From contig NZ_JOFV01000002.1 of the NCBI RefSeq assembly GCF_000718325.1, forward strand, positions 62,001 to 126,000: a stretch of 64,000 nucleotides of DNA, read 5' to 3'. This DNA is from Oerskovia turbata. Its GTDB lineage: Bacteria > Actinomycetota > Actinomycetes > Actinomycetales > Cellulomonadaceae. The notes under the pieces are model-generated. The model searched no databases and was not told the origin of the DNA. It worked only from the letters and a program-made list of their open reading frames with translations. Every line of letters begins with the position of its first letter. Within the stretch, counting starts at the first letter, position 1. Position numbers and translations under genes: made by a program. Below are positions 17,683 through 26,259 of this stretch, one piece after another.

Positions 17683-18917
17683 CGGTCTCCTCCGGTCGTG
17701 TCGGGGGTCTGGGTCTGGTCGTCGCCCGAGGTGGGCGGGGCGGCCTTCGTCTGGCCGAAGCCCCACGCCTGCCGCCAGGCGTCGGCCCGGGCGGCCGAGC
17801 CACCGTCGGTGCCGGCCTGCGGATCGGCCGTCGGGGCGGGCACGACGGGCTGGGCCGCGGTCGCGTTCTTCTGCCGGCCTGGCACGACCGGGATCTGCCC
17901 GGTCAGCCACCGGTTGCGGGGGCGCTGTGCGCGCGCCTCCTCCTGGGCCGCGGTCTCGGCCTCGGCACGCTGCCTCTCGGCCCGCTCCCGCAGCTCCCGC
18001 CGGGTCAGCGTGGCGGTCGAGCCGGTCTGCGGCGAGGGCTCCCGCGGGGTGGTCCCTCGCGTGTCGCCGGACGCAGGGTCGGTCGGTGCGGGCGTGACCG
18101 CCGGGGCGGCGGCACCCTGCTTCGTGGCGGGCGCGCCCTCGGCCCTGCCCTTCGGGTCGCCCTTCGAGGCCTTGCCGGACGTGCCGGACGTGCCGGACGT
18201 GCTCTTCGCGTTGCGCTTCGAGGGCTTGCCGCGCTTCTTGCCGCCCATGAACGAGATCACGGCGATCGCAAGCCCTGCCAGCAGGAGCAGCGTGCCGCCG
18301 GCGATCCCCGGCCACTGCCAGGGCGTCGAGACGTCCCTGGTCCAGGTAAGGGTCACGACCGGGGTGGCGGGGTCCTCGCCCGTCCCGGCGGCGAGCAGGC
18401 TCCAGCGGCCCGGCCGGTCGGACCACCGCAGGCTGACCTCGCCTGCGCCCGCCGACTCGGCGAACCACATGTCGGAACCGGCCGGGTCCACGCCGGCGGC
18501 CGGTGCCGGAGCGGCCTCGTCCGTCGTGGCGTCGCCCTCTGCGGGGGTCTCGCCCTCGGCCGGGGTCTCCTCCTGCGCAGGTGGTGCGGCGACCGACCTG
18601 GTCGAGAGCGTGTCCCAGTCCGTGAGTCCGGTGACGACCGTGTGGGCGTCCGTGCCGACCCATCCCTCGACGTCGACCTCGCGGCCGATCACGAGCGTGA
18701 CGGGCGCCTCGTCCGAGGTCTTCGCCGTGACGGTCACGTCACCCGCGACCATGTCGAGGACGCCAGGCTCGGAGACGACGACGGGCGAGGAGCCGTCGGC
18801 GGGGGTCGAGGCGACCACCGTCTCGCTCTCGCGCCAGACCGTCGCCGAGGCGACCCCCGTGCCGATCCCCACCAGGCCGAGCACGATCAGGCCGGCGGCC
18901 AGGATTCGTTGAAGCAC
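17679..18917 (-). CDS. two-TM protein with extracellular domain and disordered cytoplasmic tail
   Basis: A 412-residue protein, translated from GTG 18917 with AAGGGAA upstream. It has an N-terminal membrane segment (residues ~5-26), a ~170-residue extracytoplasmic domain with an acidic low-complexity stretch (EETPAEGETPAEGD), a second membrane segment near residues 200-222 (WQWPGIAGGTLLLLAGLAIAVISF) and a long Lys/Ser/Thr/Ala-rich tail that should be cytoplasmic and disordered. The tail contains a TSG triplet repeat. It is coupled to the lipoprotein gene by a four-base overlap. No family is recognised; an envelope-associated role is inferred from topology and its partner. Confidence 0.7.
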   Translation of the reverse strand: MLQRILAAGLIVLGLVGIGTGVASATVWRESETVVASTPADGSSPVVVSEPGVLDMVAGDVTVTAKTSDEAPVTLVIGREVDVEGWVGTDAHTVVTGLTDWDTLSTRSVAAPPAQEETPAEGETPAEGDATTDEAAPAPAAGVDPAGSDMWFAESAGAGEVSLRWSDRPGRWSLLAAGTGEDPATPVVTLTWTRDVSTPWQWPGIAGGTLLLLAGLAIAVISFMGGKKRGKPSKRNAKSTSGTSGTSGKASKGDPKGRAEGAPATKQGAAAPAVTPAPTDPASGDTRGTTPREPSPQTGSTATLTRRELRERAERQRAEAETAAQEEARAQRPRNRWLTGQIPVVPGRQKNATAAQPVVPAPTADPQAGTDGGSAARADAWRQAWGFGQTKAAPPTSGDDQTQTPDTTGGDR

Positions 18918-18945
18918 CGAGTTTTCCCTTCGTCATGGACAATCC

Positions 18946-18951
18946 ACAATA
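18946..18951 (-). promoter_or_regulatory. candidate -10 for the membrane protein/lipoprotein operon
   Basis: TATTGT on the minus strand about 30 bases upstream of the GTG at 18917. A weak -35 (CGAATC) lies 17 bases further up. It sits in the 261-base divergent region 18918-19178. Confidence 0.3.
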
Positions 18952-19075
18952 GAGGCGAACGAGCGCCGGATTCGAAAGTTCGCCGGATGGCGACGATCGC
19001 CGCAGACTCTTCACGAACTCCTCGCGACACCCTGACGGTACCCATTCCGGGTATTCAGGACACAGCCGGGCCACG

Positions 19076-19081
19076 TATCCT
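19076..19081 (+). promoter_or_regulatory. candidate -10 for the coiled-coil gene
   Basis: TATCCT about 100 bases upstream of GTG 19179, in the divergent intergenic region. The -35 is weak (TTCAGG at 19054). The rest of the region shows a 7-bp inverted pair, GGCGAAC/GTTCGCC, near 18955-18985 and no other gene. Confidence 0.3.
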
Positions 19082-19178
19082 GGTGGACGATCCACAGGTC
19101 GGGCTGCCGGTGACGCGCCGGCACTCATCCCCCGACACCCATGCTGGCGTGGACCAGCCCAAGGCGGAAGGTCGACCC

Positions 19179-20576
19179 GTGTCCGACGAACGCACACTGT
19201 TCCCCATCACCATGCGCGGATACGACCGCATCATGGTGGAAGGCCAGCTGGCCAAGCTCGAGAAGGACCTCGAGGAGTCCCGACACCGAGCGGAGGCCGC
19301 TGACGCGCGGGCCGCACAGCTCACGTCGGACCTCCAGGACGCCCAGCGCCAGCTGCGCGAGACGGACCGTCCGTCGTACGCGGGTCTGGGGTCGCGCATC
19401 GAGCAGCTCCTCCGCTCGGCCGAGGAGCAGTCCGCCGACATCCTGGCGCAGGCCAACGCGCAGGCGGTCGACATCATGTCGCGCGCCAAGGTCGCGGGCG
19501 GGCAGATCCGTTCGCGCGCCGAGAACGAGGTCGCCGAGCTCCTGTCGAACGCCCGCCGCGAGGCCGAGGAGATCCGGTCGACCGCCGCCGCGGAGACCGA
19601 GAGCACGCTGGTCGGTGCTCAGCGCCGTGCCGAGGAGTTCGTGGGTTCGGCCGAGCGCGAGGCCGCCCGCATCCAGAGCGCGCTGAACACCGAGGAGAGC
19701 GAGCGCCGCTCGAGCCTCGAGCGCGAGCTCGGCACGCTGCGCGCCCAGACCGAGCGCGAGACGACCGAGCTGCGCGTCGCGACCGAGCGCGAGACCGCGG
19801 AGCTCCGAGCCCGTGTCTCTGCCGAGACCGCCGCGATGCGTGAGGCCGCCGAGCGCGAGACGACCGAGCTGCGCGAGACGACTCGCCGCGAGGCCGAGCG
19901 CCAGGTCGCCGAGGCCAAGCGTGCCGCGTCCGAGGCCGCGAACGCCGTGACGTCGGAGATGGAGGAGCTGCGCGAGAAGGCGCGGACCGCCCTCGCCGAG
20001 GCCGAGCTCGACATCGCCCGCCGCCGCGAGGAGGCCGAGCTGGAGAGCGCACAGCGCCACCAGGTCGCCAAGGAGGAGACCGAGAAGCTCGTCGCGACCG
20101 CCGAGGCGCACGCCTCGGACGCCGAGGCCCGCGTGGTCGCCGCGCTCGAGCAGGCCGAGAAGGTCCGCACCGAGTCCGACGAGTACGTCAAGGAGGTCAT
20201 CGCGACCGCGCGCCACAACGCGGACCGCGTGGTCGCCGAGGCTCGCGAGTTCGCCGAGCAGACGGTCGGGGACGCCAAGGCGGAGGCCGAGCAGCAGCGT
20301 GCTGCCGCTCAGCGCCAGCTCGAGGACCTCACGCGCCAGCACGAGTCGATCAACACGTACCTCGACGAGCTGCGCGGGCTCCTGGGCGACAGCGACGCGG
20401 GGGCCGCGAAGGCCAAGGCCGGCGCTCCCGCCGCGATCGCGGGCACGCCCGCACAGCGCGCTCGCGCGGCCAACCTCATGACCGCCGAGTTCCCGCAGGT
20501 CGAGGCCGCGGAGCAGGAGGACGGTTCGGCACGCACGGCCGACGAGCCCGAGGCTCCGGCCCGGACCAAGGGCTGA
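19179..20576 (+). CDS. DivIVA/Scy-like coiled-coil protein
   Basis: A 465-residue, almost wholly helical protein. A short N-terminal DivIVA-like segment (RTLFPITMRGYDRIMVEGQLAKLEKDLEES) leads into a coiled coil with strong heptad and hendecad character. Residues ~190-245 repeat ERET-TELR/AELR blocks. Such proteins in actinobacteria organise polar growth or cytoskeletal-like filaments (Scy, FilP, DivIVA relatives) and are often misnamed cellulose-binding proteins. The GTG start has GGAAGG (19166-19171) seven bases upstream. The next gene begins four bases after the stop. The charge pattern and Ala/Glu/Arg richness are typical; the exact cellular role is inferred. Confidence 0.75.
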   Translation: MSDERTLFPITMRGYDRIMVEGQLAKLEKDLEESRHRAEAADARAAQLTSDLQDAQRQLRETDRPSYAGLGSRIEQLLRSAEEQSADILAQANAQAVDIMSRAKVAGGQIRSRAENEVAELLSNARREAEEIRSTAAAETESTLVGAQRRAEEFVGSAEREAARIQSALNTEESERRSSLERELGTLRAQTERETTELRVATERETAELRARVSAETAAMREAAERETTELRETTRREAERQVAEAKRAASEAANAVTSEMEELREKARTALAEAELDIARRREEAELESAQRHQVAKEETEKLVATAEAHASDAEARVVAALEQAEKVRTESDEYVKEVIATARHNADRVVAEAREFAEQTVGDAKAEAEQQRAAAQRQLEDLTRQHESINTYLDELRGLLGDSDAGAAKAKAGAPAAIAGTPAQRARAANLMTAEFPQVEAAEQEDGSARTADEPEAPARTKG

Positions 20577-20580
20577 CGAG

Positions 20581-21120
20581 GTGTCGACCGACGGCGACGG
20601 CACGGGACGCACGACTCCCGGGTCGTCGCCGTCGCCGCGTCCGGAGGTGCCGGCAAGCGCGCACGGCGGCCCCGGCGCGCCGTCCGCCCCCGGCACCGAC
20701 CTGCCCGACGACGTCGCCGCCTGGCGTGCCCGGCGCACCGAGGCCGCGGCGCACCAGGCGGCCGAGCTCGAGCGTCGCCGCGCGCAGGAGTCCGCGGAGG
20801 CGGCGGTCCTGCTGCGCGAGTTCGTCGCCGAGGCCGGGCACCGCGGCATCGCGCCCGTGCCGCTGCAGGCCCGGTCCTACGCGGGCGACGCGACGTACCG
20901 GACCCGCACGCTCGGCTGGTACCTGCGCAAGAACCGGACGCTCGCGGTCGGCACGGACGGAGCGTTCTACGTCCTGAGCGTCCCTGGCGGCCTCTCGGCC
21001 CGGCTGCGCGGCGCCGTCCTCACCCCCTCGGACCCGCCGCTCGTGCTCGGCAAGGGCGGCCGTGACGGCGAGTCGATCTCGCTCGCCGACGCCGTCGCGC
21101 TGGTCCTCGAGCGCGGCTGA
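20581..21120 (+). CDS. hypothetical protein, coupled to the coiled-coil gene
   Basis: A 179-residue protein starting at GTG 20581, four bases after the coiled-coil gene stop, so probably translationally coupled. It has a disordered Pro/Ser/Gly-rich first ~45 residues, an Ala/Glu/Arg helix (~50-80) and a compact C-terminal domain with GWYLRKNRTLAVGTDGAFYVLSVPG. No signal peptide or membrane segment is seen and I do not recognise the domain. The context suggests a partner of the coiled-coil protein, but that is inference. Confidence 0.65.
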   Translation: MSTDGDGTGRTTPGSSPSPRPEVPASAHGGPGAPSAPGTDLPDDVAAWRARRTEAAAHQAAELERRRAQESAEAAVLLREFVAEAGHRGIAPVPLQARSYAGDATYRTRTLGWYLRKNRTLAVGTDGAFYVLSVPGGLSARLRGAVLTPSDPPLVLGKGGRDGESISLADAVALVLERG

Positions 21121-21153
21121 CCCACGCCGCCTGTGGGGCCGGTGGGGCCGGCG

Positions 21154-21948
21154 TCACCCCTTGGCGGTCGCCCAGAGGTCGCCGAGCGCGTTCGCGACCG
21201 CAGCCGGCTCCTCGACCGCGCTCATGTGGCCGGCGGACTGCACCAGGACGAGCGAGGTGCCGCGTGCGGCCGCGACCATGTGCTCGGCCGCCTCGACGGG
21301 CGTCAGGGTGTCCTCCTCGCCCACGACCACGGTGACCGGACCCGCGAAGCGGGCCAGGACCTCGGTGCGGTCCGGGCGGGCGGCCATGGCGCGCTGGGCC
21401 CACGCGACGCCGTCGGGCCGCTGGGAACGGATCCACTCCTCGAGGCGGGCCGTCAGCGCGGGGCGCGCGACCTTGCTCGTCGCCCCGAGGAGCGCACCCG
21501 GCATGCCGAGCACGGCGTCGACCGTGGCGCTGCTCGCCACGGCCTCGGCGATGCGCAGGCGGTTGGCCCGCGCCTCGTCGGTATCGGCGGTGGACTTGGT
21601 GTCCACGAGGCCCAGGGCGACGGTGAAGTCGGGGTGCCGCTCGGCGGCCGCGAGCGCCACGTAGCCGCCCATCGACATCCCGACGACGACCGCGCGCTCG
21701 ACCCCCGCGGCACGTGCCGCGGCGACCACGCCGTCCGCCGCAGCCTCGATCGAGGCGGGCTCGGCGCCGAGCGGGCTCTGGCCCGCGCCGGGAAGGTCCA
21801 CCGCGAGGACCGTGGCGCCGTTCGGCAGGGCGGCCGCGACGTCGAGCCACATGCGGTGGTCGAACGGGAAGCCGTGCACGAGCAGCACGGGCAGCCCGTG
21901 GCCGTGGCGCAGCGTGTGGAGGGCGAGGCGTCGGTCGATCGTGGTCAT
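21154..21948 (-). CDS. alpha/beta hydrolase
   Basis: A 264-residue alpha/beta-hydrolase. VLLVHGFPFDHRMW gives the oxyanion HG motif, VVVGMSMGGYVAL the nucleophile elbow GMSMGG (Ser), VVVGEEDTLTPVE the acid loop and QSAGHMSAVEEP the catalytic His. The substrate is unknown; the family includes carboxylesterases, proline iminopeptidases and 3-oxoadipate enol-lactonases. The start ATG ends at 21948, with AGGA upstream, and overlaps the stop of the upstream hydrolase (ATGA), so the two are coupled. It is convergent with the gene ending at 21120. Confidence 0.85.
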   Translation of the reverse strand: MTTIDRRLALHTLRHGHGLPVLLVHGFPFDHRMWLDVAAALPNGATVLAVDLPGAGQSPLGAEPASIEAAADGVVAAARAAGVERAVVVGMSMGGYVALAAAERHPDFTVALGLVDTKSTADTDEARANRLRIAEAVASSATVDAVLGMPGALLGATSKVARPALTARLEEWIRSQRPDGVAWAQRAMAARPDRTEVLARFAGPVTVVVGEEDTLTPVEAAEHMVAAARGTSLVLVQSAGHMSAVEEPAAVANALGDLWATAKG

Positions 21949-22865
21949 GGTTCCTGTCCCGTCGTCGATGGCTGGACGTGCGTGCGGCTCGCGTCGTAGG
22001 AGGCCTGGTCGGTGGCCTCGGTGTCGGTCCCGGTCTCGGTCGCCGCGTCCCACGTCGTGGGCAGCGGCCCGGGGAACCCGGGCAGGACGTGCGCGACGAT
22101 CTCGTCGAGCACGCGCCGGACCGACGGTTCCCCGACCCACAGGTGCTTGGCGCCCTCGACCGCGATGACCTCTGCCTGGGGCACGCGCGCGAACCGGCGG
22201 CGTGCCTCGTCGGGGCGCAGGTAGTCGTCGAGCTCAGGGACGAGCACCACGAGCGGCTTGCCGAACGCCGCCCAGCGGTCCAGGTCGTCGTCGGTCGCGC
22301 GGTGCAGGGGCGGGGAGAGCAGGATCGCGCCCTCGATGCCCGGGTCGGTGCCGTGCTTGAGCGCGAGCTCGGTCCCGAACGACCACCCGACGAGCCACCG
22401 GTTCGGCAGGTCGTGGAACTCTGCCCACTCGATGGCCGCGGCGACGTCGAAGCGCTCGGCCTCGCCACCGTCGAACGCACCCTCGCTCGTGCCGCGCGGC
22501 GAGGCGGTGCCGCGCGTGTTGAAGCGCAGCACCGCGAGGTCCGCGAGCGCGGGCAGGCGCCACGCGGCCTTGCGGTAGACGTGGGAGTCCATGTAGCCGC
22601 CGTGCGTGGGCAGCGGGTGCAGCGTGATCAGCGTGCCCGACGGCGCAGCGTGCGCCGGGAGCGCGAGCTCGCCCACGAGGGTCAGGCCGTCCGCGGTGTG
22701 CAGCTCGACGTCCTCGCGGCGGGCCGGCAGCACCGTGAGCGAACGGATCGGGGCACCGTGCTCGGCGGGCCTGCCCTCGGGGGCCGTGGGCACCGTGGGC
22801 GGCTCCTGCGGTGCGGGCTCGTCGGGGTGGTCGGTCGCTGGGGCGGGACGGTGCGCGTTCATCAC
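21945..22865 (-). CDS. alpha/beta hydrolase (dienelactone-hydrolase-like)
   Basis: A 306-residue soluble hydrolase with a disordered Pro-rich first ~45 residues. LITLHPLPTHGGYMDS replaces the usual oxyanion segment; FNTRGTASPRGTSEG and the elbow GWSFGTELAL (Ser) match the CE10/KANL3-like alpha-beta hydrolases that lack a cap domain. VLVPELDDYLRPDE provides the acid and GAKHLWVGE the His. The start is GTG 22865 or ATG 22862; TAGGCT (22871-22876) lies only five to eight bases upstream, suggesting a leaderless mRNA. It overlaps the next hydrolase gene by four bases. The substrate is unknown. Confidence 0.82.
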   Translation of the reverse strand: MMNAHRPAPATDHPDEPAPQEPPTVPTAPEGRPAEHGAPIRSLTVLPARREDVELHTADGLTLVGELALPAHAAPSGTLITLHPLPTHGGYMDSHVYRKAAWRLPALADLAVLRFNTRGTASPRGTSEGAFDGGEAERFDVAAAIEWAEFHDLPNRWLVGWSFGTELALKHGTDPGIEGAILLSPPLHRATDDDLDRWAAFGKPLVVLVPELDDYLRPDEARRRFARVPQAEVIAVEGAKHLWVGEPSVRRVLDEIVAHVLPGFPGPLPTTWDAATETGTDTEATDQASYDASRTHVQPSTTGQEP

Positions 22866-22870
22866 GACCG

Positions 22871-22876
22871 AGCCTA
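22871..22876 (-). promoter_or_regulatory. -10 element for the hydrolase pair
   Basis: TAGGCT on the minus strand, five bases before GTG 22865 and eight before ATG 22862; likely leaderless. Confidence 0.4.
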
Positions 22877-22934
22877 GCCGTCGGTTCGTCCCGACGACGG
22901 TTCGGTGACGTGCGGGGCTGTGCCGTGCGACGCG

Positions 22935-23234
22935 TCAGCGCCGGCGTTCGCGGGCCGACCAGCAGCCCGAGTGCCAGTGCCGACGGTCCTCGAGCGCGGA
23001 CTCCGCACCGAACAGCGAGTCCTTGGCCCAGGCCACGACGTGGCTCGTGCCCGCCGGGATGGTCTGCCGGCACCCCGGGCACACGTAGGACTTGTCTCCC
23101 GAACGCACCGTGCGGACCGACCACTCGCCGTCGGCCCCCAACTCCGAGCGCAGCCCGCCCAGGGCACGGCCCAGGTCGAGCGGGGCGGGTTCTGCCCCCC
23201 GGGGGCGGCGACGGGAGGGACGCTTCGACGGCAT
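22935..23234 (-). CDS. small zinc-ribbon-like protein
   Basis: A 99-residue basic protein with a Lys/Arg-rich N-terminus (MPSKRPSRRRPRG) and a CPGC...HWHSGC pattern (CXXC near residue 61, His/Cys pair near residue 92) fit for one zinc. Similar short actinobacterial proteins are often annotated as ATP/GTP-binding, but no nucleotide motif is visible here. I start at the ATG ending at 23234, which has a GACAAT hexamer six bases upstream. The function is unknown; nucleic-acid binding is plausible from the charge and the ribbon. Confidence 0.7.
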   Translation of the reverse strand: MPSKRPSRRRPRGAEPAPLDLGRALGGLRSELGADGEWSVRTVRSGDKSYVCPGCRQTIPAGTSHVVAWAKDSLFGAESALEDRRHWHSGCWSARERRR

Positions 23235-23297
23235 CCGTCCATTGTCCCCGCTCGGCGTACGAAGCGCCCCTCCCAGCGGCCTCCCAGAGAGTGCCGC

Positions 23298-23303
23298 TAG
23301 AGT
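23298..23303 (+). promoter_or_regulatory. candidate -10 for the FKBP lipoprotein gene
   Basis: TAGAGT about 75 bases upstream of GTG 23380, in the 145-base divergent region. The gene also has a ribosome-binding site, so this one is not leaderless. Confidence 0.35.
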
Positions 23304-23379
23304 TACCTGGCCTGCAACCCGTGCTCGGCGACGTGCTCGCCACCGGTCGTGCGCGGACACCCCCGAACGAAGGATCCCT

Positions 23380-24342
23380 GTGAAGCTCCGTACCTCCCGC
23401 GGCCTCGTCGCGATCGCCCTGGGGACCGCCCTGGTCCTCTCCGGCTGCGCGAGCGGCAACGACGGCGGCGCCAGCCCGTCGCCCTCCGACGCCGCCGCCA
23501 CCGACATCCCGACGCCTTCCGCAGAGGACATCGCGGCGCTCGAGGCCGTCACGGTCACCGGAGACGCGGGCGCCGAGCCCACCGTGGAGTTCACGACGCC
23601 GTTCACGGTCTCGGCGGCGACCGCGCGGTCGATCGACGAGGGCGACGGTGACCCCATCGCCAAGGGTCAGCAGATCTCGATGCAGTCCGCGGCCTTCCTG
23701 GGGACCGACGGCAGCAAGGCCATGTCGACGTGGGACACGAACAGCCCCGAGCAGCTCGTCCTGGACGACAACCTGTACCCGCAGCTCCTCGACGTCCTCG
23801 TCGGCAAGAAGGTCGGGACGCGCTTCCTCTTCGCCGCTCCCATGAACGACGGTTCGGGCACGCTCGTGACCGTCGCCGAGGTCGTCGAGACCAAGGACGT
23901 ACCGGACCCGGCCGACGTGCCGACCCGCGCCGAGGGTGAGGCCGTGACCCCGGCCGACGGGCTCCCCGTCGTCACGCTCGACGACAAGGGCAAGCCGAGC
24001 ATCGCCGTCCCCGAGGGGTACACGGCACCGACCGAGCTCGTCGTCCAGCCCCTCATCAAGGGCACCGGCCCGGAGGTGACCGCCGACCAGACGATCATCG
24101 CGAACTACACCGGCTGGAAGCTCGACGGCACGCAGTTCGACTCCTCGTGGGACCGCGGCACGCCGGCCACCTTCCCGCTGAACGGCGTGGTCGCCGGCTG
24201 GACGCAGGGGCTCACGGGCCAGACGGTCGGCAGCCAGGTGCTGCTCGTCATCCCGCCGTCGCTCGGCTACGGCGCTGCTGAGGGCCACGAGCTGCAGAAC
24301 GAGACCCTCGTCTTCGTCGTGGACATCCTCGCGGCGTACTGA
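23380..24342 (+). CDS. FKBP-type peptidyl-prolyl isomerase lipoprotein
   Basis: A 320-residue exported lipoprotein (lipobox LSGC, Cys23) with an Asp/Ser/Pro linker. The C-terminal ~100 residues are a full FKBP domain: VTADQTIIANYTGWKLDG, FDSSWDRGTPATFPL, VVAGWTQGLTGQTVGSQ, IPPSLGYG and LVFVVDILAAY. Residues ~60-170 show the same strand order in a degraded form (QQISMQSAAFLGTDG, LLDVLVGKKVGTRFLFAAP), which suggests a duplicated, inactive FKBP half. It should speed prolyl isomerisation of proteins outside the membrane. GTG 23380 has AAGGA (23369-23373) six bases upstream. A good terminator hairpin follows. Confidence 0.9.
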   Translation: MKLRTSRGLVAIALGTALVLSGCASGNDGGASPSPSDAAATDIPTPSAEDIAALEAVTVTGDAGAEPTVEFTTPFTVSAATARSIDEGDGDPIAKGQQISMQSAAFLGTDGSKAMSTWDTNSPEQLVLDDNLYPQLLDVLVGKKVGTRFLFAAPMNDGSGTLVTVAEVVETKDVPDPADVPTRAEGEAVTPADGLPVVTLDDKGKPSIAVPEGYTAPTELVVQPLIKGTGPEVTADQTIIANYTGWKLDGTQFDSSWDRGTPATFPLNGVVAGWTQGLTGQTVGSQVLLVIPPSLGYGAAEGHELQNETLVFVVDILAAY

Positions 24343-24360
24343 GTCTCCCCGAGCCTCACC

Positions 24361-24396
24361 GAAGGGCCGTCTCCCGTTCGCGGGGGGCGGCCCTTC
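24361..24396 (+). terminator. terminator of the FKBP gene
   Basis: GAAGGGCCG (24361-24369) pairs with CGGCCCTTC (24388-24396), with an inner CTCCCG/CGGGGG stem and a TTCG loop, followed by TCTCGT. It starts 18 bases after the stop. Confidence 0.75.
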
Positions 24397-24460
24397 TCGT
24401 GTGCTGGACCGTGCCGTCCTGCGCTCGGCCCTCGGCGGGCCGACCCCCAGGTGCAGCACC

Positions 24461-24466
24461 TAGGCT
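24461..24466 (+). promoter_or_regulatory. -10 element, leaderless phosphoribosyltransferase gene
   Basis: TAGGCT, then six bases (CTGCCC), then ATG at 24473. There is no ribosome-binding site, so the mRNA should begin at or next to the A of ATG. Confidence 0.5.
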
Positions 24467-24472
24467 CTGCCC

Positions 24473-24967
24473 ATGAGCACAGAGCGCGAGGTCATGACGT
24501 GGGAGCTGTTCGGCACCGCGTCCAGGCAGCTGGCCGAGCAGGTGGTGGCCGGCGGCTTCCTGCCCGACGTCGTCGTCGCGATCGCCCGCGGCGGCCTCCT
24601 GCCCGGTGGCGCCGTGGCGTACGCGCTGGGGACCAAGGGCGTGGGGACGCTCAACGTCGAGTTCTACACGGACATCGGCCAGACGCTCGCCGACCCGCGC
24701 GTCCTGCCCCCGCTCATGGACACGTCCGAGCTCCCGGGGTCGAAGGTCCTCGTGGTCGACGACGTCGCGGACTCGGGCCGCACCCTCGCCCTGGTCATGG
24801 GCATGCTCGCCGAGCACGGCACCGAGGCCCGCTCCGCAGTGCTGTACACCAAGCCGCGCACGATCATCCAGCCGGACTTCTCCTGGAAGGAGACCGACCT
24901 GTGGATCACGTTCCCGTGGTCGGCCGAGCCTCCGGTCGAGGGCGCGGGGTCGAGGCCGAACGACTGA
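24473..24967 (+). CDS. phosphoribosyltransferase (type I PRT fold)
   Basis: A 164-residue type I phosphoribosyltransferase. VLVVDDVADSGRTLAL is the PRPP-binding motif (DDxxDSGxT), VVVAIARGGLLPGG the PPi loop, and YTKPRTIIQPDF with WITFPW the base-binding hood seen in xanthine/guanine-type enzymes. The likely job is purine-base salvage using PRPP, but the base is not certain. The ATG follows a -10 by six bases (leaderless). It is convergent with nrdF, with a hairpin between. Confidence 0.85.
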   Translation: MSTEREVMTWELFGTASRQLAEQVVAGGFLPDVVVAIARGGLLPGGAVAYALGTKGVGTLNVEFYTDIGQTLADPRVLPPLMDTSELPGSKVLVVDDVADSGRTLALVMGMLAEHGTEARSAVLYTKPRTIIQPDFSWKETDLWITFPWSAEPPVEGAGSRPND

Positions 24968-24985
24968 CGCGCCCCGCAAGCACGA

Positions 24986-25024
24986 CGACGCCCCGCCGCT
25001 CCGTCGAGGAGCAGCGGGGCGTCG
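24986..25024. terminator. bidirectional terminator (phosphoribosyltransferase / nrdF)
   Basis: CGACGCCCCGC plus GCTCC on the left pairs with GGAGC plus GCGGGGCGTCG on the right, with one mismatch and a five-base loop. It lies between the stops at 24967 and 25106. Confidence 0.75.
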
Positions 25025-25105
25025 GTCGTTCGAGGGGTGCCGTGCCGGTTGCCGGGTCAGCGCGGGCTCACGCGAGCGCGGACCGGACGGGCACGGTCGC
25101 CGGGA

Positions 25106-26242
<1,137 letters not shown>

Positions 26243-26259
26243 TCAGGCGACGAGGACGA

